Origin: Oceanobacillus rekensis
GTDB lineage: Bacteria > Bacillota > Bacilli > Bacillales > Amphibacillaceae
Assembly: GCF_002153375.1 (NCBI RefSeq)
Contig: NZ_MTBQ01000003.1
Location: 62,001 to 126,000 of the forward strand
DNA: 64,000 bases
Reading direction: 5' to 3'
The notes below the pieces were generated by a model that was given only the letters and a program-made list of their open reading frames with translations, did no database searches and was not told the origin of the DNA. Below are positions 1 to 8,881 of this stretch, piece after piece. Numbering within the stretch: position 1 is the stretch's first letter; each line of letters starts with the position of its first letter. The translations under genes and the position numbers were made by a program.

Positions 1-2880
1 ATCAATATCGGGAACCTTATCACCTTTAAATCCAAGGAAAGTTTCAAATGGGATATCCTGTCCGTCTTTTGTTAATTCTGAATCACATTCTGGGCAATTT
101 TTATCTGGCAAATCAAATCCGCTGGCAACGGAACCATCCGTTATAAATTCATTGAAATGGCATTTTTCACAAACGTAATGTGGTACTAATGGATTTACTT
201 CCGTTATTTCCGTCATTGTTGCTACAAAGGATGATCCTACCGATCCCCTTGAACCAACCAAATATCCATCATCAAGTGACTTTTTAACGAGTTTATGTGA
301 GATGAGATAGATGACGGCAAATCCATTACCAATAATACTTTCCAACTCTTTTTCAAGCCGATCCACTACAATCTGCGGTACAGTTTCTCCGTATATCTTC
401 TTTGCACGACTATAACAAAGATCACGAATATCTTGTTCCGCACCCTCTATTGTTGGTGTATAAAGTCCATCTTTTACAGGGGAAACCTCTTCCAGTTGTT
501 CAGCCATCGCATTTGTGTTTTGGACAACTATTTCATGTGCTACATCCTTACCTAGAAATTTAAAGCAATCCAGCATTTCATTTGTTGTTCGGAAAGGTGT
601 ATCTGGAAGTGTTTGCCTGTTTAGCGGGTTTCCAGCTTGGGAACTTATTAAAATTTGACGATACTGTTTATCATGGTCATCAATATAATGTACATTGCCT
701 GTCGCAACAACAGGTTTATTCATTCGTTTACCCAATTCAACTAATTTCTTGATAATATCCAGAATCTGTGATTCATTCTGCACCAAATCTTTTTCAATGA
801 GATGCGCATAATTAGCTGGTGGTTGTACCTCTATATAATCATAAAATTCCGCAGCTTGTTCCGCTTCTTCCGCAGACTTTTGCATCATCGTCTCGAAAAC
901 TTCACCTTTATCACACGCAGTCCCTATCAAAAGCCCTTCACGAAGCTTTTTTAAGAGAGATCTTGGTATCCGTGGTACTCGAAAGAAATAATCCATATGG
1001 GCACTGGAAACAAGCTTGTACAGATTTTTTAAACCTACTTGTGTTTGAGCAAATATTATACAGTGATAAGGACGTGAACGCTTATAAGCATCCCCTTCAC
1101 CCATATGATTGTTTAACTCATTATGGTTGGTAATTTCTTTATCTAATAATTTTTTAACAAGCTTCCATAACAAATAACCGGTCGCCTCAGCATCATAGAT
1201 TGCCCGGTGATGTTGTGTCAGTTCGATATCCAAGTGTTTACAAAGTGTGTTTAAGCGATGGTTTCTTAATTCCGGGATTAAAAATCTGGCGAGCTCCAAT
1301 GTATCAATTACTGGATTCTTCGCTTTTTCATAATCAAACCGATTGAGTCCTTGATTTAAAAATCCCATATCAAAACTTGCATTATGTGCAACAAGAATAT
1401 CGTCGCCCATCCATTCATGGAAATTTTTTAACACTTCTTCCACTTCAGGTGCATCTTTGACCATATCATCGGTAATCCCCGTTAAATTAATCGTTGTTTC
1501 AGACAATGGATGATGTGGATTTGCAAATGCTTCAAAGCGATCGATAATCTCACCTTGATGTATTTTAACTCCAGCTAGTTCAATAATCGTATCGTAAACG
1601 GCTGATAGCCCTGTTGTTTCCACATCAAAAACGACGTATGTTTCATTTTCAAGTTCCCGGTTAGCTTGGTTATAAGCTATTGGAACTCCATCGTCCACCA
1701 AATTGGCCTCAACACCGTAAAGCACCTTAATATTATGTTTCTTACCTGCAGCATGTGCATCTGGAAACCCTTGGACACCAGCATGATCAGTTATTGCAAC
1801 TGCTTTATGTCCCCATTTTGCGGCCTGTGTCACAAGAACCTCCGGGGACACCACAGCGTCCATCTGACTCATTGTCGTATGTGCATGAAGTTCAACCCTT
1901 TTTTCGTCTTCCGGTGCTTCATCGATTCTTGATGTTACCTTAATTTCATGAATATCATTTGCCATCATCGCGAGTTCATTGGTATACATATCTGTTTGAA
2001 TGCTGCCTCTAGCTTTAATCCACATTCCTTTTTTTACATTTGCAAACTTCGCTGCGTCCTCGTCCCCTTTAGAAAACATTTTAATCTGCAGGGAATCTGT
2101 ATAGTCTGTTGCCTTAATAATTAGCAGACTTCTTCCAGAGCGAAGTTCTCTTACTTCAGAGGCAAAGATATAGCCTTGAACAGTTATGCGACGCTCTTCC
2201 TCAAGAATTTGGTCCATCGTTATTGCTTCATCTTTTATTTTGTAACCGATAGCGAGCGGTCTATTTTCATGACCTTCTTTTTCTTTATCTCGTTTTTCTT
2301 TTTCCTGTACTGTTTTTAATACTAACTGCTGATCTTCAATCGCCTTTTGATCTCTAAATTTTTGAATATCTGCAGCGTCGGTCTTAACATGAATCTCAAG
2401 CATATATGTCAGAACACCAATTTTACTACAATAGTTTCTGAAATCATTTTCAAGTCTTTTCTTTAATGCGCTGGCCTCTGCTTCATTTCTCGCTGTTAAC
2501 ATAAGCTTATTATTATTAACCTCGGGTATTTGGTTTTGCACTAAATCTCTATAACCAGGAGATAATTGTGTTAGTGATGTAATAAAATGCTTCCAGTAAC
2601 CAATAATTGTTTCATCATTACATTTTTTATCATTAGCTTCAATCGTTACCTCGACCGTTGCAATCTGCTGAAAGGTTGCTTGTAATTTCAAAATAAACAC
2701 TTGATATACTTCGAATGGGAGTATGCGATCAACATGTATATGAAAATGCCACATCTTCGTACTTTTAAATACTTCTAGTTTTTCTAAATAACTATCTTTA
2801 AAATAATTTGTAATGTGATCCTCCGACATTTCTAATTGCTTCAATAATAATTCCATTTTTTCCTTTTGCGATATGTCCAT
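1..2880 (-). CDS. polC: DNA polymerase III PolC-type alpha subunit (5' part, cut by window edge)
   Basis: Replicative DNA polymerase of low-GC Gram-positives, with built-in 3'-5' proofreading. 960 codons are present out of about 1430-1440 usual for the family. The ATG at 2880 follows a strong AGGAGG site. From the N-terminus I see an OB/N-terminal region, a PHP-type segment near residues 330-345 (HLHTTMSQMD), and a DnaQ-like exonuclease starting near residue 417 with the exo I motif DVETTGLS and a later HNASFDMGF. The window ends inside the palm domain at PFETFLGFKGDKVPDID, just before the catalytic aspartates are completed. The finger and C-terminal parts lie outside. The gene is last in the cluster. 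In B. subtilis proS lies directly upstream, but here rseP does. Identification is certain; intactness of the C-terminus cannot be judged. Confidence 0.97.
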   Translation of the reverse strand, partial: MDISQKEKMELLLKQLEMSEDHITNYFKDSYLEKLEVFKSTKMWHFHIHVDRILPFEVYQVFILKLQATFQQIATVEVTIEANDKKCNDETIIGYWKHFITSLTQLSPGYRDLVQNQIPEVNNNKLMLTARNEAEASALKKRLENDFRNYCSKIGVLTYMLEIHVKTDAADIQKFRDQKAIEDQQLVLKTVQEKEKRDKEKEGHENRPLAIGYKIKDEAITMDQILEEERRITVQGYIFASEVRELRSGRSLLIIKATDYTDSLQIKMFSKGDEDAAKFANVKKGMWIKARGSIQTDMYTNELAMMANDIHEIKVTSRIDEAPEDEKRVELHAHTTMSQMDAVVSPEVLVTQAAKWGHKAVAITDHAGVQGFPDAHAAGKKHNIKVLYGVEANLVDDGVPIAYNQANRELENETYVVFDVETTGLSAVYDTIIELAGVKIHQGEIIDRFEAFANPHHPLSETTINLTGITDDMVKDAPEVEEVLKNFHEWMGDDILVAHNASFDMGFLNQGLNRFDYEKAKNPVIDTLELARFLIPELRNHRLNTLCKHLDIELTQHHRAIYDAEATGYLLWKLVKKLLDKEITNHNELNNHMGEGDAYKRSRPYHCIIFAQTQVGLKNLYKLVSSAHMDYFFRVPRIPRSLLKKLREGLLIGTACDKGEVFETMMQKSAEEAEQAAEFYDYIEVQPPANYAHLIEKDLVQNESQILDIIKKLVELGKRMNKPVVATGNVHYIDDHDKQYRQILISSQAGNPLNRQTLPDTPFRTTNEMLDCFKFLGKDVAHEIVVQNTNAMAEQLEEVSPVKDGLYTPTIEGAEQDIRDLCYSRAKKIYGETVPQIVVDRLEKELESIIGNGFAVIYLISHKLVKKSLDDGYLVGSRGSVGSSFVATMTEITEVNPLVPHYVCEKCHFNEFITDGSVASGFDLPDKNCPECDSELTKDGQDIPFETFLGFKGDKVPDID

Positions 2881-2912
2881 CCCATACACCTCCTATAACT
2901 TTTTAAAATTGC

Positions 2913-2944
2913 GATGCCCTTGTCAGCAAAAAGACAAGGGCATC
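2913..2944 (-). terminator. Strong hairpin between rseP and polC
   Basis: A perfect 12-bp inverted repeat (GATGCCCTTGTC / GACAAGGGCATC) with an 8-base loop lies just after the rseP stop and only about 30 bases before the polC start. In the minus-strand transcript it is followed by GCAATTTTAAAAAG, a moderate U-rich tail. It is probably the rseP terminator, leaky or regulated, because there is hardly room for a separate polC promoter after it. Confidence 0.7.
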
Positions 2945-2967
2945 ACTTTCTTATGAACTTCTGAAAC

Positions 2968-4242
2968 TCAGAGGAACAGGCGTTGAATATCATTCCATGT
3001 AACTACAATCATGAGCAGCATTAAAAATGCAAAACCAACAAAGTGAAAAATACCTTCTTTTTCAGGTGCAATCGGCTTCCCTCTTAATGCTTCGATACCA
3101 ACAAATAACAATCTTCCCCCGTCAAGTGCCGGAAGTGGTACCAAGTTAACGATACCTAAGTTAATGCTTAACATTGCCGTCCACAGCATTAAATTCATAA
3201 ACCCAGTTTGAACTACTTGATCTGTAGCGTCATAAATACCAACTGGTCCTGATAGCATGTCTATCGAGACTTGGCCGGTAACCAGCATCATTAAATTCGT
3301 TAAAATCATTTTAGTTGTTTCGTATGTACGTTCGAAACCATAAGTGAACGTACCTAGAAATGACTTCTCGAATCCTTGATATACGCCGATTTGTCCAACA
3401 GAGATAGGCTCACCAGTCTGATCTACCGTTTCTGCTTCATCAGGAATTACTGTTACCGGTTCTTCTGTATCGTTACGCAAGACAATCATATCTAATTCCT
3501 GTCCAGGATTTGCTCTAACTATAGAAGTAAACTCTTCCCATGTGGAAATGGAATTATCTTCAATTTGGATAATGACATCATCCGTCTGCAATCCAGCCTC
3601 TTTTGCTGGTGTATCAGGTAAGATATCGCCCATTTTTGCCTCTTCAACTGGTACTCCTTGTATTAAACCAATGATTACAAAGATAAAGATTGCTAATATA
3701 AAATTCATCATTGGCCCGGCAAATAACTGTATTGCTCGTTGTCCTGTAGTTTTAGATGCAAATTGGCGGTCATATGGTGCAATCTGTGTTTCACGTTCAT
3801 CCATGACAAAAAATGCTTTAGGGTCTATATCAAAATGCAATTTATTATCCTCATCATCGATTTCATAGCCTTCAATTATAAGCTTATGGTCCAGATCCGC
3901 ATGTTCTACTTCAATCACTCTGGCATTTGGATGTTTGGATTTATTATTAACTATAATTTTGGTAACATTACCTTCATTATTGAATTCAAGGCCGATATGA
4001 TGCCCTGGTTTTAATTCAATAATCTCTGGGTCTTCACCGGCAACACGGACATACCCCCCTGCAGGAATAAGACGAATCGTGTATAATGTTTCATTTCTTG
4101 TAAAAGAGAATATTTTTGGACCAAATCCAATTGCAAATTCACGAACAAGCATGCCTGCACGCTTAGCAAATATCATATGGCCCCATTCATGGATAAAAAC
4201 AAGCAATCCAAACATGAAAATAAATGCTATAACAGTGGTCAA
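2968..4242 (-). CDS. rseP: Site-2 intramembrane zinc metalloprotease RseP/RasP
   Basis: Membrane protease that cuts anti-sigma factors and remnant signal peptides within the bilayer (RasP/YluC in B. subtilis). It has the HEWGH zinc-binding motif in the first membrane helix (about residues 18-22), a PDZ domain in the middle (about residues 205-275), and the second catalytic motif NLVPLPALDGG near the C-terminus, followed by further membrane helices. About 424 aa, close to the 420 aa of RasP. I choose the TTG at 4242 because AAGGAAGG sits 8 bases upstream; the in-frame GTG at 4251 abuts that site. It lies downstream of cdsA, with a 370-bp gap where dxr would be expected. Confidence 0.93.
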   Translation of the reverse strand: MTTVIAFIFMFGLLVFIHEWGHMIFAKRAGMLVREFAIGFGPKIFSFTRNETLYTIRLIPAGGYVRVAGEDPEIIELKPGHHIGLEFNNEGNVTKIIVNNKSKHPNARVIEVEHADLDHKLIIEGYEIDDEDNKLHFDIDPKAFFVMDERETQIAPYDRQFASKTTGQRAIQLFAGPMMNFILAIFIFVIIGLIQGVPVEEAKMGDILPDTPAKEAGLQTDDVIIQIEDNSISTWEEFTSIVRANPGQELDMIVLRNDTEEPVTVIPDEAETVDQTGEPISVGQIGVYQGFEKSFLGTFTYGFERTYETTKMILTNLMMLVTGQVSIDMLSGPVGIYDATDQVVQTGFMNLMLWTAMLSINLGIVNLVPLPALDGGRLLFVGIEALRGKPIAPEKEGIFHFVGFAFLMLLMIVVTWNDIQRLFL

Positions 4243-4347
4243 TAGAAGCACCTTCCTTTTTACTGGAACAGGTAATTTTTGATTTTAATTCGTAATCCAT
4301 CTTGAAATAAGTTTAACCTGCTTATAAGAGAATGTTCAAGTGTTTTA

Positions 4348-4614
4348 TCGCAATGATAAAATGAATATTTTAGAGATTGTTCAAAAAGCGGATAAAATGG
4401 ACAAGACACTTAGCTCCCAGCAGCAATACGCATGCAATTAAAACGTGAGGAGCGGACGAGTGCGTGTTAAGTTGACTTCTACATATTCCACAAATATTTT
4501 AAAGTCGGACGAGTAACCGCAGTCCCAAGGCGGGGGCAGTCTTTAGTAGAGGTTTTACAATCGCCAACTGAAAACCTCGATGTATCTTTTGCCACGCTAT
4601 CTAAGCATTCCATT
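4348..4614. repeat. Repeat-like spacer occupying the expected dxr position
   Basis: The cdsA-rseP gap (4243-4614) contains no credible gene. At 4378 it carries TGTTCAAAAAG followed by a GGATAAAA-type segment, as at the end of the 12939-13204 element. The two loci also share the exact 15-mer tcgcaatgataaaat (4348-4362 and 12912-12926) a short way outside that terminus. Other visible structures are a hairpin GAGGTTTT/AAAACCTC at 4549-4578, the direct repeat GCAGTC, and an 18-bp perfect palindrome at 4610-4627 that includes the cdsA stop. I see no second terminal repeat, so this may be a decayed or one-ended copy. Confidence 0.55.
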
Positions 4615-5406
4615 TTATATAAAATGGATAAAGTGGAGTAAAGGAAGAACGAATAATAAACTGTCAAACCTGTCCAGTATTCCACCATGACCAGGCAATA
4701 TATTACCGGAATCCTTTACACCATAATAACGCTTGAAAGCAGATTCAACAAGATCACCAATTTGCCCAAAAATTGATGCAATAACCGTAACAGCAATTAC
4801 AATTATGATTGGGTGTGGAAATGGATTTACCATATGGAAAACAACGGCAACTATACATGCAAGCAAAATTCCACCTATAGCACCTTCAACCGTTTTATTA
4901 GGACTGATGACAGGCCATAATTTTCGTTTACCGAATGCACGTCCAAAAAGATATGCACCAGTATCTGTTGCCCAGATAATGAAAAAGGCATAAAGAATAT
5001 TACTTAATGCATTACTTCCTTGGCGGGTCTCAATCAAGTAAAAAAAACCAAGACCAACATAGAATGCTGACAAAAGAATAAACCCAACATGGTCAAAAGT
5101 AAATTTATTCTTGACCAATACTGTATATGACAATAGGAGAAGAATTATGAGTGCCACCAGCTCAAATTTACTAAACCAACCAGTAGACAGTAGCGAAGAC
5201 GAACTTGGGATGAGAATCATCCATAATAGTATAACAACCAAAATATTCGGTATTGCATATTTCCCTAAATCCTTCATTTTAATTAGTTCCATAAGTCCTA
5301 CCGTAGCAATTAGATAAACTAGGAAGGTAAACGGAAGTCCCCCGATTATGACAAAAGGGAGGAGGACAATTATTGCAAGTATCGCTGTTATTGTTCTTTG
5401 TTTCAT
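4615..5406 (-). CDS. cdsA: Phosphatidate cytidylyltransferase
   Basis: Makes CDP-diacylglycerol from phosphatidic acid and CTP, the branch-point precursor of membrane phospholipids. The 263-aa protein is almost entirely hydrophobic, with about eight membrane helices. It ends with the family signature: SAFKRYYGVKDSG, then LPGHGGILDRFD near residues 235-255. The ATG at 5406 has an AAGGTGATGG ribosome site. It follows uppS by 15 bases, as in other Bacilli. The C-terminus is short and ends within an 18-bp palindrome at the edge of a repeat-like spacer, so the last few residues (HFIHFI) may be altered from the ancestral sequence. Confidence 0.95.
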   Translation of the reverse strand: MKQRTITAILAIIVLLPFVIIGGLPFTFLVYLIATVGLMELIKMKDLGKYAIPNILVVILLWMILIPSSSSLLSTGWFSKFELVALIILLLLSYTVLVKNKFTFDHVGFILLSAFYVGLGFFYLIETRQGSNALSNILYAFFIIWATDTGAYLFGRAFGKRKLWPVISPNKTVEGAIGGILLACIVAVVFHMVNPFPHPIIIVIAVTVIASIFGQIGDLVESAFKRYYGVKDSGNILPGHGGILDRFDSLLFVLPLLHFIHFI

Positions 5407-5421
5407 ATGCCATCCATCACC

Positions 5422-6183
5422 TTAAATACCTCCATACCTTCTTTTCCGCTGTTTATAATCTTCAAGTGCATTTAAAAAGTTACTTTCATTAAAATCAGGC
5501 CATAATACATCAGAAAAACAAAATTCAGTATAGGCCAACTGCCAGAGCATAAAGTTACTCAGACGCTTTTCACCACCGGTTCGGATAAGCAGATCAGGGT
5601 CAGATAAATCAGTTGTAAAAAGATATTGGGAAAACTGTTTATCGTCTAATGAGTCAATTGACAGTTTTGACTCATCAATATCATGAATAATTTTCTTTAC
5701 AGCGTGAATAATTTCAAGTCTACTGCCGTAATTTAAAGCAAAATTCAATAGAAGACCGTCATTACTTTTTGTTTTATCAACTGCATACTGAACTGCTTCT
5801 TTTGTATGATCTGGAAGCGCATCAAAATCACCAATTGTATTTATTCTAACATTATTGGAAATCAAACCCGGCAAATAAATGTGTAAGAATTCTTTTGGTA
5901 ACCTTAAAATAAAGTCGATTTCAGACTTAGGTCTTTTCCAATTTTCAGTGGAAAAGGTATAAAGAGTAAGAATCTTAACATCAGCTTTTACCGCAGCTTT
6001 GACGATTTTATTTACAGCAGACACACCTTCTTTATGTCCTGCTATACGTGGTAAACCACGTTTTTGTGCCCAACGCCCGTTTCCATCCATAATAATAGCA
6101 ACATGATTTGGCACATTGTCTACCCGTTCCACATCGATTTCTTTATTTTTTTTAGTAGTAAAAAAAGGAATTTTCCTTGACAT
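5422..6183 (-). CDS. uppS: Undecaprenyl pyrophosphate synthase (cis-prenyltransferase)
   Basis: Condenses isopentenyl pyrophosphate onto farnesyl pyrophosphate to give the C55 lipid carrier for peptidoglycan and teichoic acids. Motifs seen: MDGNGRW with the catalytic Asp at residue 33, LTLYTFSTENWKRP, and near the C-terminus LLIRTGGEKRLSNF and YTEF. Length is 253 aa, within the usual 250-260. The ATG at 6183 follows GGGGGA. It begins a new transcription unit: the frr terminator and a sigma-A-like promoter lie just upstream at 6305-6360. Its substrate normally comes from the MEP pathway, whose dxr gene is missing from its usual place nearby. Confidence 0.96.
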   Translation of the reverse strand: MSRKIPFFTTKKNKEIDVERVDNVPNHVAIIMDGNGRWAQKRGLPRIAGHKEGVSAVNKIVKAAVKADVKILTLYTFSTENWKRPKSEIDFILRLPKEFLHIYLPGLISNNVRINTIGDFDALPDHTKEAVQYAVDKTKSNDGLLLNFALNYGSRLEIIHAVKKIIHDIDESKLSIDSLDDKQFSQYLFTTDLSDPDLLIRTGGEKRLSNFMLWQLAYTEFCFSDVLWPDFNESNFLNALEDYKQRKRRYGGI

Positions 6184-6304
6184 AGTCTGTCCCCCGAAAT
6201 GTTGTTACCTTCAATCCTCTAAACTTGTTTCTATGTTTGTAAAGGAATGATAGCTTATCCTAAAAACAGGATGAATCTATTTAGTGTTCCTATTATCCTT
6301 TTCC

Positions 6305-6333
6305 ATTATAACGACTTTTACTGTTGAATACAA
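6305..6333 (-). promoter_or_regulatory. Sigma-A-type promoter for uppS-cdsA
   Basis: On the minus strand TTGTAT (6328-6333) and TATAAT (6305-6310) are separated by exactly 17 bases. The -35 box overlaps the foot of the frr terminator, so termination and re-initiation are packed together. The leader to uppS is roughly 115 bases and contains a small ATCCT/AGGAT hairpin. Confidence 0.6.
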
Positions 6334-6360
6334 AAGCCCCCTTTAATAAGAGGGCTTTTG
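6331..6360. terminator. Intrinsic terminator downstream of frr
   Basis: Inverted repeat CAAAAGCCC / GGGCTTTTG with U residues in the descending arm, about 75 bases beyond the frr stop. The short U tract suggests moderate strength. Confidence 0.65.
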
Positions 6361-6433
6361 CATCTTACTCTGCAATATATGAATTATTAATACATTTAAT
6401 GTTAAAGTAAGGTAAAAATATAATTTTTATCAG

Positions 6434-6991
6434 TTATACTTCTAATATTTCTTTTTCTTTGTTTTTGGCTACTTCTTCAAGTTTTGTAATATGATCATTG
6501 GTTGATTTTTGTACATCATCTTGAAAAGCACGCAAATCATCTTCTGTAATATCACCGTTTTTCTCCATTTTTTTCAAATTATCATTGGTATCACGACGAA
6601 TATTACGAATTTGGATTCTTGACTCCTCTGCATACTTACCTACAACTTTAACAAGATCCTTACGTCTTTCTTCAGTTAGTGGAGGTATATTAATTCGAAT
6701 CATATTACCATCATTCGACGGTGATAAGCCCAAATTAGCGATTTGGATAGCTCGCTCAATATCAGAAACAGCTGTTTTATCATATGGTGTAATAGTAAGT
6801 AATCTTGCTTCCGGGGCACCTACATTGGCCAACTGATTTAATGGAGTTGATGCACCATAATAATCAACATAGATATTATCCAAAAGACTCGGATTTGCCT
6901 TGCCGGCTCTTACAGATGCTAAGTTTTTTGAAAAAGCCTGTACTGCTTGTTCCATTTTTTCCTGCATTTGCTTCATAATTGCTTCCGACAT
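6434..6991 (-). CDS. frr: Ribosome recycling factor
   Basis: Splits post-termination ribosomes together with EF-G. The 185-aa length equals that of B. subtilis RRF. Family hallmarks are present: the [13 protein letters not shown] stretch near residues 27-39, the [12 protein letters not shown] hinge region, and a basic C-terminal helix with [13 protein letters not shown]. The ATG at 6991 is two bases after the pyrH stop, with GGGGGAA lying inside the pyrH end, which suggests translational coupling. A terminator follows at 6331-6360. Confidence 0.97.
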   Translation of the reverse strand: MSEAIMKQMQEKMEQAVQAFSKNLASVRAGKANPSLLDNIYVDYYGASTPLNQLANVGAPEARLLTITPYDKTAVSDIERAIQIANLGLSPSNDGNMIRINIPPLTEERRKDLVKVVGKYAEESRIQIRNIRRDTNDNLKKMEKNGDITEDDLRAFQDDVQKSTNDHITKLEEVAKNKEKEILEV

Positions 6992-6993
6992 AA

Positions 6994-7716
6994 TTATTTC
7001 CCCCTTATTGTTGTGCCGATTGTTTCACCTTCGACAACTCTTTTAATATTGCCTTCTTCAGTAATAGAAAATACAATTAATGGAATATTATTATCCATAC
7101 ATAATGAGGATGCTGTTGAATCCATAACACCAAGACCTTCATTTAGCATTTCCATATAAGTCAGGCTCTCATACTTCTTGGCATCTTGGTTAGTTTTTGG
7201 ATCGTCTGTATATACACCATCCACATTATTTTTAGCCATTAGAATAACTTCCGCTTCAATTTCCGCAGCTCTTAATGCCGCTGTTGTATCCGTTGAAAAA
7301 TAAGGATTCCCTGTACCAGCCGCAAAAATGACAACACGCTTCTTTTCTAAATGACGAATTGCTTTTCTCCTTATGTATGGCTCAGCTACCTGGCGCATCT
7401 CAATTGATGTCTGTACTCTAGTTTGTATACCAATTGTTTCCAGACCATCCTGCAGGGCAAGTGAATTCATGATTGTAGCGAGCATACCCATATAGTCTGC
7501 TGATGCCCGGTCCATTCCCATTTCACTTCCAACTTTGCCGCGCCATATATTTCCTCCGCCTACAACGATAGCTATCTCAACACCAAGTTCTGCTACCTCT
7601 TTTACTTGTTCAGCGATGGAGTGAATCACTTTTGGATCAATCCCATAACCTTGATCACCACTTAAAGCTTCTCCACTTAATTTTAACACAATTCTACGGT
7701 ACCGTGCTGTTGTCAT
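6994..7716 (-). CDS. pyrH: UMP kinase
   Basis: Phosphorylates UMP to UDP, feeding pyrimidine nucleotide and cell-wall precursor pools. It is an amino-acid-kinase fold protein with [10 protein letters not shown] near the N-terminus, [10 protein letters not shown] for phosphate binding, and [17 protein letters not shown] in the nucleotide region. The start is set at ATG 7716: GGAGG sits 5 bases upstream and the resulting 240 aa equals the B. subtilis enzyme. The ATG at 7728 lies upstream of that ribosome site and is unlikely. It is followed by frr after two bases. Confidence 0.96.
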   Translation of the reverse strand: MTTARYRRIVLKLSGEALSGDQGYGIDPKVIHSIAEQVKEVAELGVEIAIVVGGGNIWRGKVGSEMGMDRASADYMGMLATIMNSLALQDGLETIGIQTRVQTSIEMRQVAEPYIRRKAIRHLEKKRVVIFAAGTGNPYFSTDTTAALRAAEIEAEVILMAKNNVDGVYTDDPKTNQDAKKYESLTYMEMLNEGLGVMDSTASSLCMDNNIPLIVFSITEEGNIKRVVEGETIGTTIRGK

Positions 7717-7790
7717 AATAACCTCCATAGAAATTTAATATTTTATTATGATTTATAGAATACAGAGAGTAATTCATAAAATTATAAAAT

Positions 7791-7815
7791 AGGGAACAGG
7801 TTACTGTTCCCTTTT
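7791..7815. terminator. Intrinsic terminator downstream of tsf
   Basis: Perfect 9-bp stem AGGGAACAG/CTGTTCCCT with a 4-base loop, followed on the minus strand by ATTTTATAATTTT. It also has T-rich sequence on the plus side. It lies just beyond the tsf stop. Confidence 0.8.
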
Positions 7816-7828
7816 TAGATTGAATACC

Positions 7829-8713
7829 TTATTTTTTAATTTGACTCATAACTTCTTCCGCAAAGTTTTCTTCACGTTTTTCCATACCTTCGCCTACTTC
7901 AAAGCGAACGAATGCTTTAACAGAAGCGCCTTTATCAGCTACATATTTTTTAACCTTTTGATCTGGATCTTTCACAAAGCTTTGTTCCAAAAGAACAATC
8001 TCTTCAAAGAATTTACCTAAACGGCCTTCAACCATTTTTTCAACAATTTTCTCTGGTTTTCCTTCGTTTAGCGCTTGTGTTTTTAATACTTCACGTTCGT
8101 GATTCACTTCTTCTTCAGAAACTGCATCACGAGATACATAACGAGGATTTACAGCCGCAACATGCATAGATACATCTTTTCCAACTTGTTCCTCTGTTGT
8201 CCCCTCAAGTAAAGATAGCACACCAATGCGTCCACCCATATGCAAGTACGCACCGAATGAATCATTGTCAGTTTTTTCCATTGCTACAAAACGACGAAGT
8301 GAGATTTTTTCTCCGATAGTCGAAACTGCTGCATTAATAACTGCTTCAACAGTTTCACCTTCACCATTCAATTTTTGTTGTAAAGCCTCTTCAACAGTAG
8401 CTGGTTGTTGGCTAACAACATGTTTGCCTAAGTCAGACAATAGTGTTTTAAATTGGTCATTTTTTGTAACGAAGTCAGTTTCACAGTTCACTTCGATAAT
8501 TGCAGCTTTGTTACCTTCCACTTCAATATGTGTTAAACCTTCAGCAGCTATGCGGTCTGCTTTTTTAGCAGCCTTTGCCATACCTTTTTCACGAAGATAG
8601 TCAATTGCTTTATCAATATTGCCATCTGTTTCTTGAAGTGCTTTCTTACAATCCATCATTCCAGCACCAGTTTTTTCACGTAATTCTTTAACCATTTGAG
8701 CAGTAATAGCCAT
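7829..8713 (-). CDS. tsf: Translation elongation factor Ts
   Basis: Guanine-nucleotide exchange factor for EF-Tu. Its 294 aa is typical of Bacilli (B. subtilis 293). The N-terminal UBA-like module has the signature [16 protein letters not shown] at about residues 11-26. The core has [14 protein letters not shown] near residue 76 and further subdomains with [13 protein letters not shown]. The ATG at 8713 follows AAAGGAGG. It is paired with rpsB upstream, but a strong terminator separates the two (8831-8867), so tsf expression needs read-through or a promoter I could not place with confidence. Confidence 0.97.
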   Translation of the reverse strand: MAITAQMVKELREKTGAGMMDCKKALQETDGNIDKAIDYLREKGMAKAAKKADRIAAEGLTHIEVEGNKAAIIEVNCETDFVTKNDQFKTLLSDLGKHVVSQQPATVEEALQQKLNGEGETVEAVINAAVSTIGEKISLRRFVAMEKTDNDSFGAYLHMGGRIGVLSLLEGTTEEQVGKDVSMHVAAVNPRYVSRDAVSEEEVNHEREVLKTQALNEGKPEKIVEKMVEGRLGKFFEEIVLLEQSFVKDPDQKVKKYVADKGASVKAFVRFEVGEGMEKREENFAEEVMSQIKK

Positions 8714-8830
8714 GAGAAATCCTCCTTTGAATAGTTACGCAATATATTTTTTAGAAAACTAAGGCTTATCGCCCAGTTTCAGTTGCACTTATACTAATTT
8801 CAGGTAAAAAGTTTACTTCCCTATCCGTGT

Positions 8831-8867
8831 AAAAAAGGTGATAAAAGGTTCATATCCTCTTATCACC
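8831..8867 (-). terminator. Strong intrinsic terminator between rpsB and tsf
   Basis: On the minus strand a GGTGATAAgAGG/CCTtTTATCACC stem is followed directly by TTTTTT. It lies about 15 bases past the rpsB stop and is a textbook rho-independent terminator. It probably sets the S2 to EF-Ts expression ratio. Confidence 0.85.
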
Positions 8868-8881
8868 CCACCTTTTCTAAT

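Noticed and set aside
819-1133. Plus-strand frames opposite polC (also 1666-1943)
   Set aside because: Antisense shadows of a highly conserved coding region; no promoter or ribosome site.
4479-4688. 69-codon minus-strand frame overlapping the cdsA end
   Set aside because: Runs through the repeat-like spacer and part of cdsA in another frame; no resemblance to Dxr, so not a dxr remnant.
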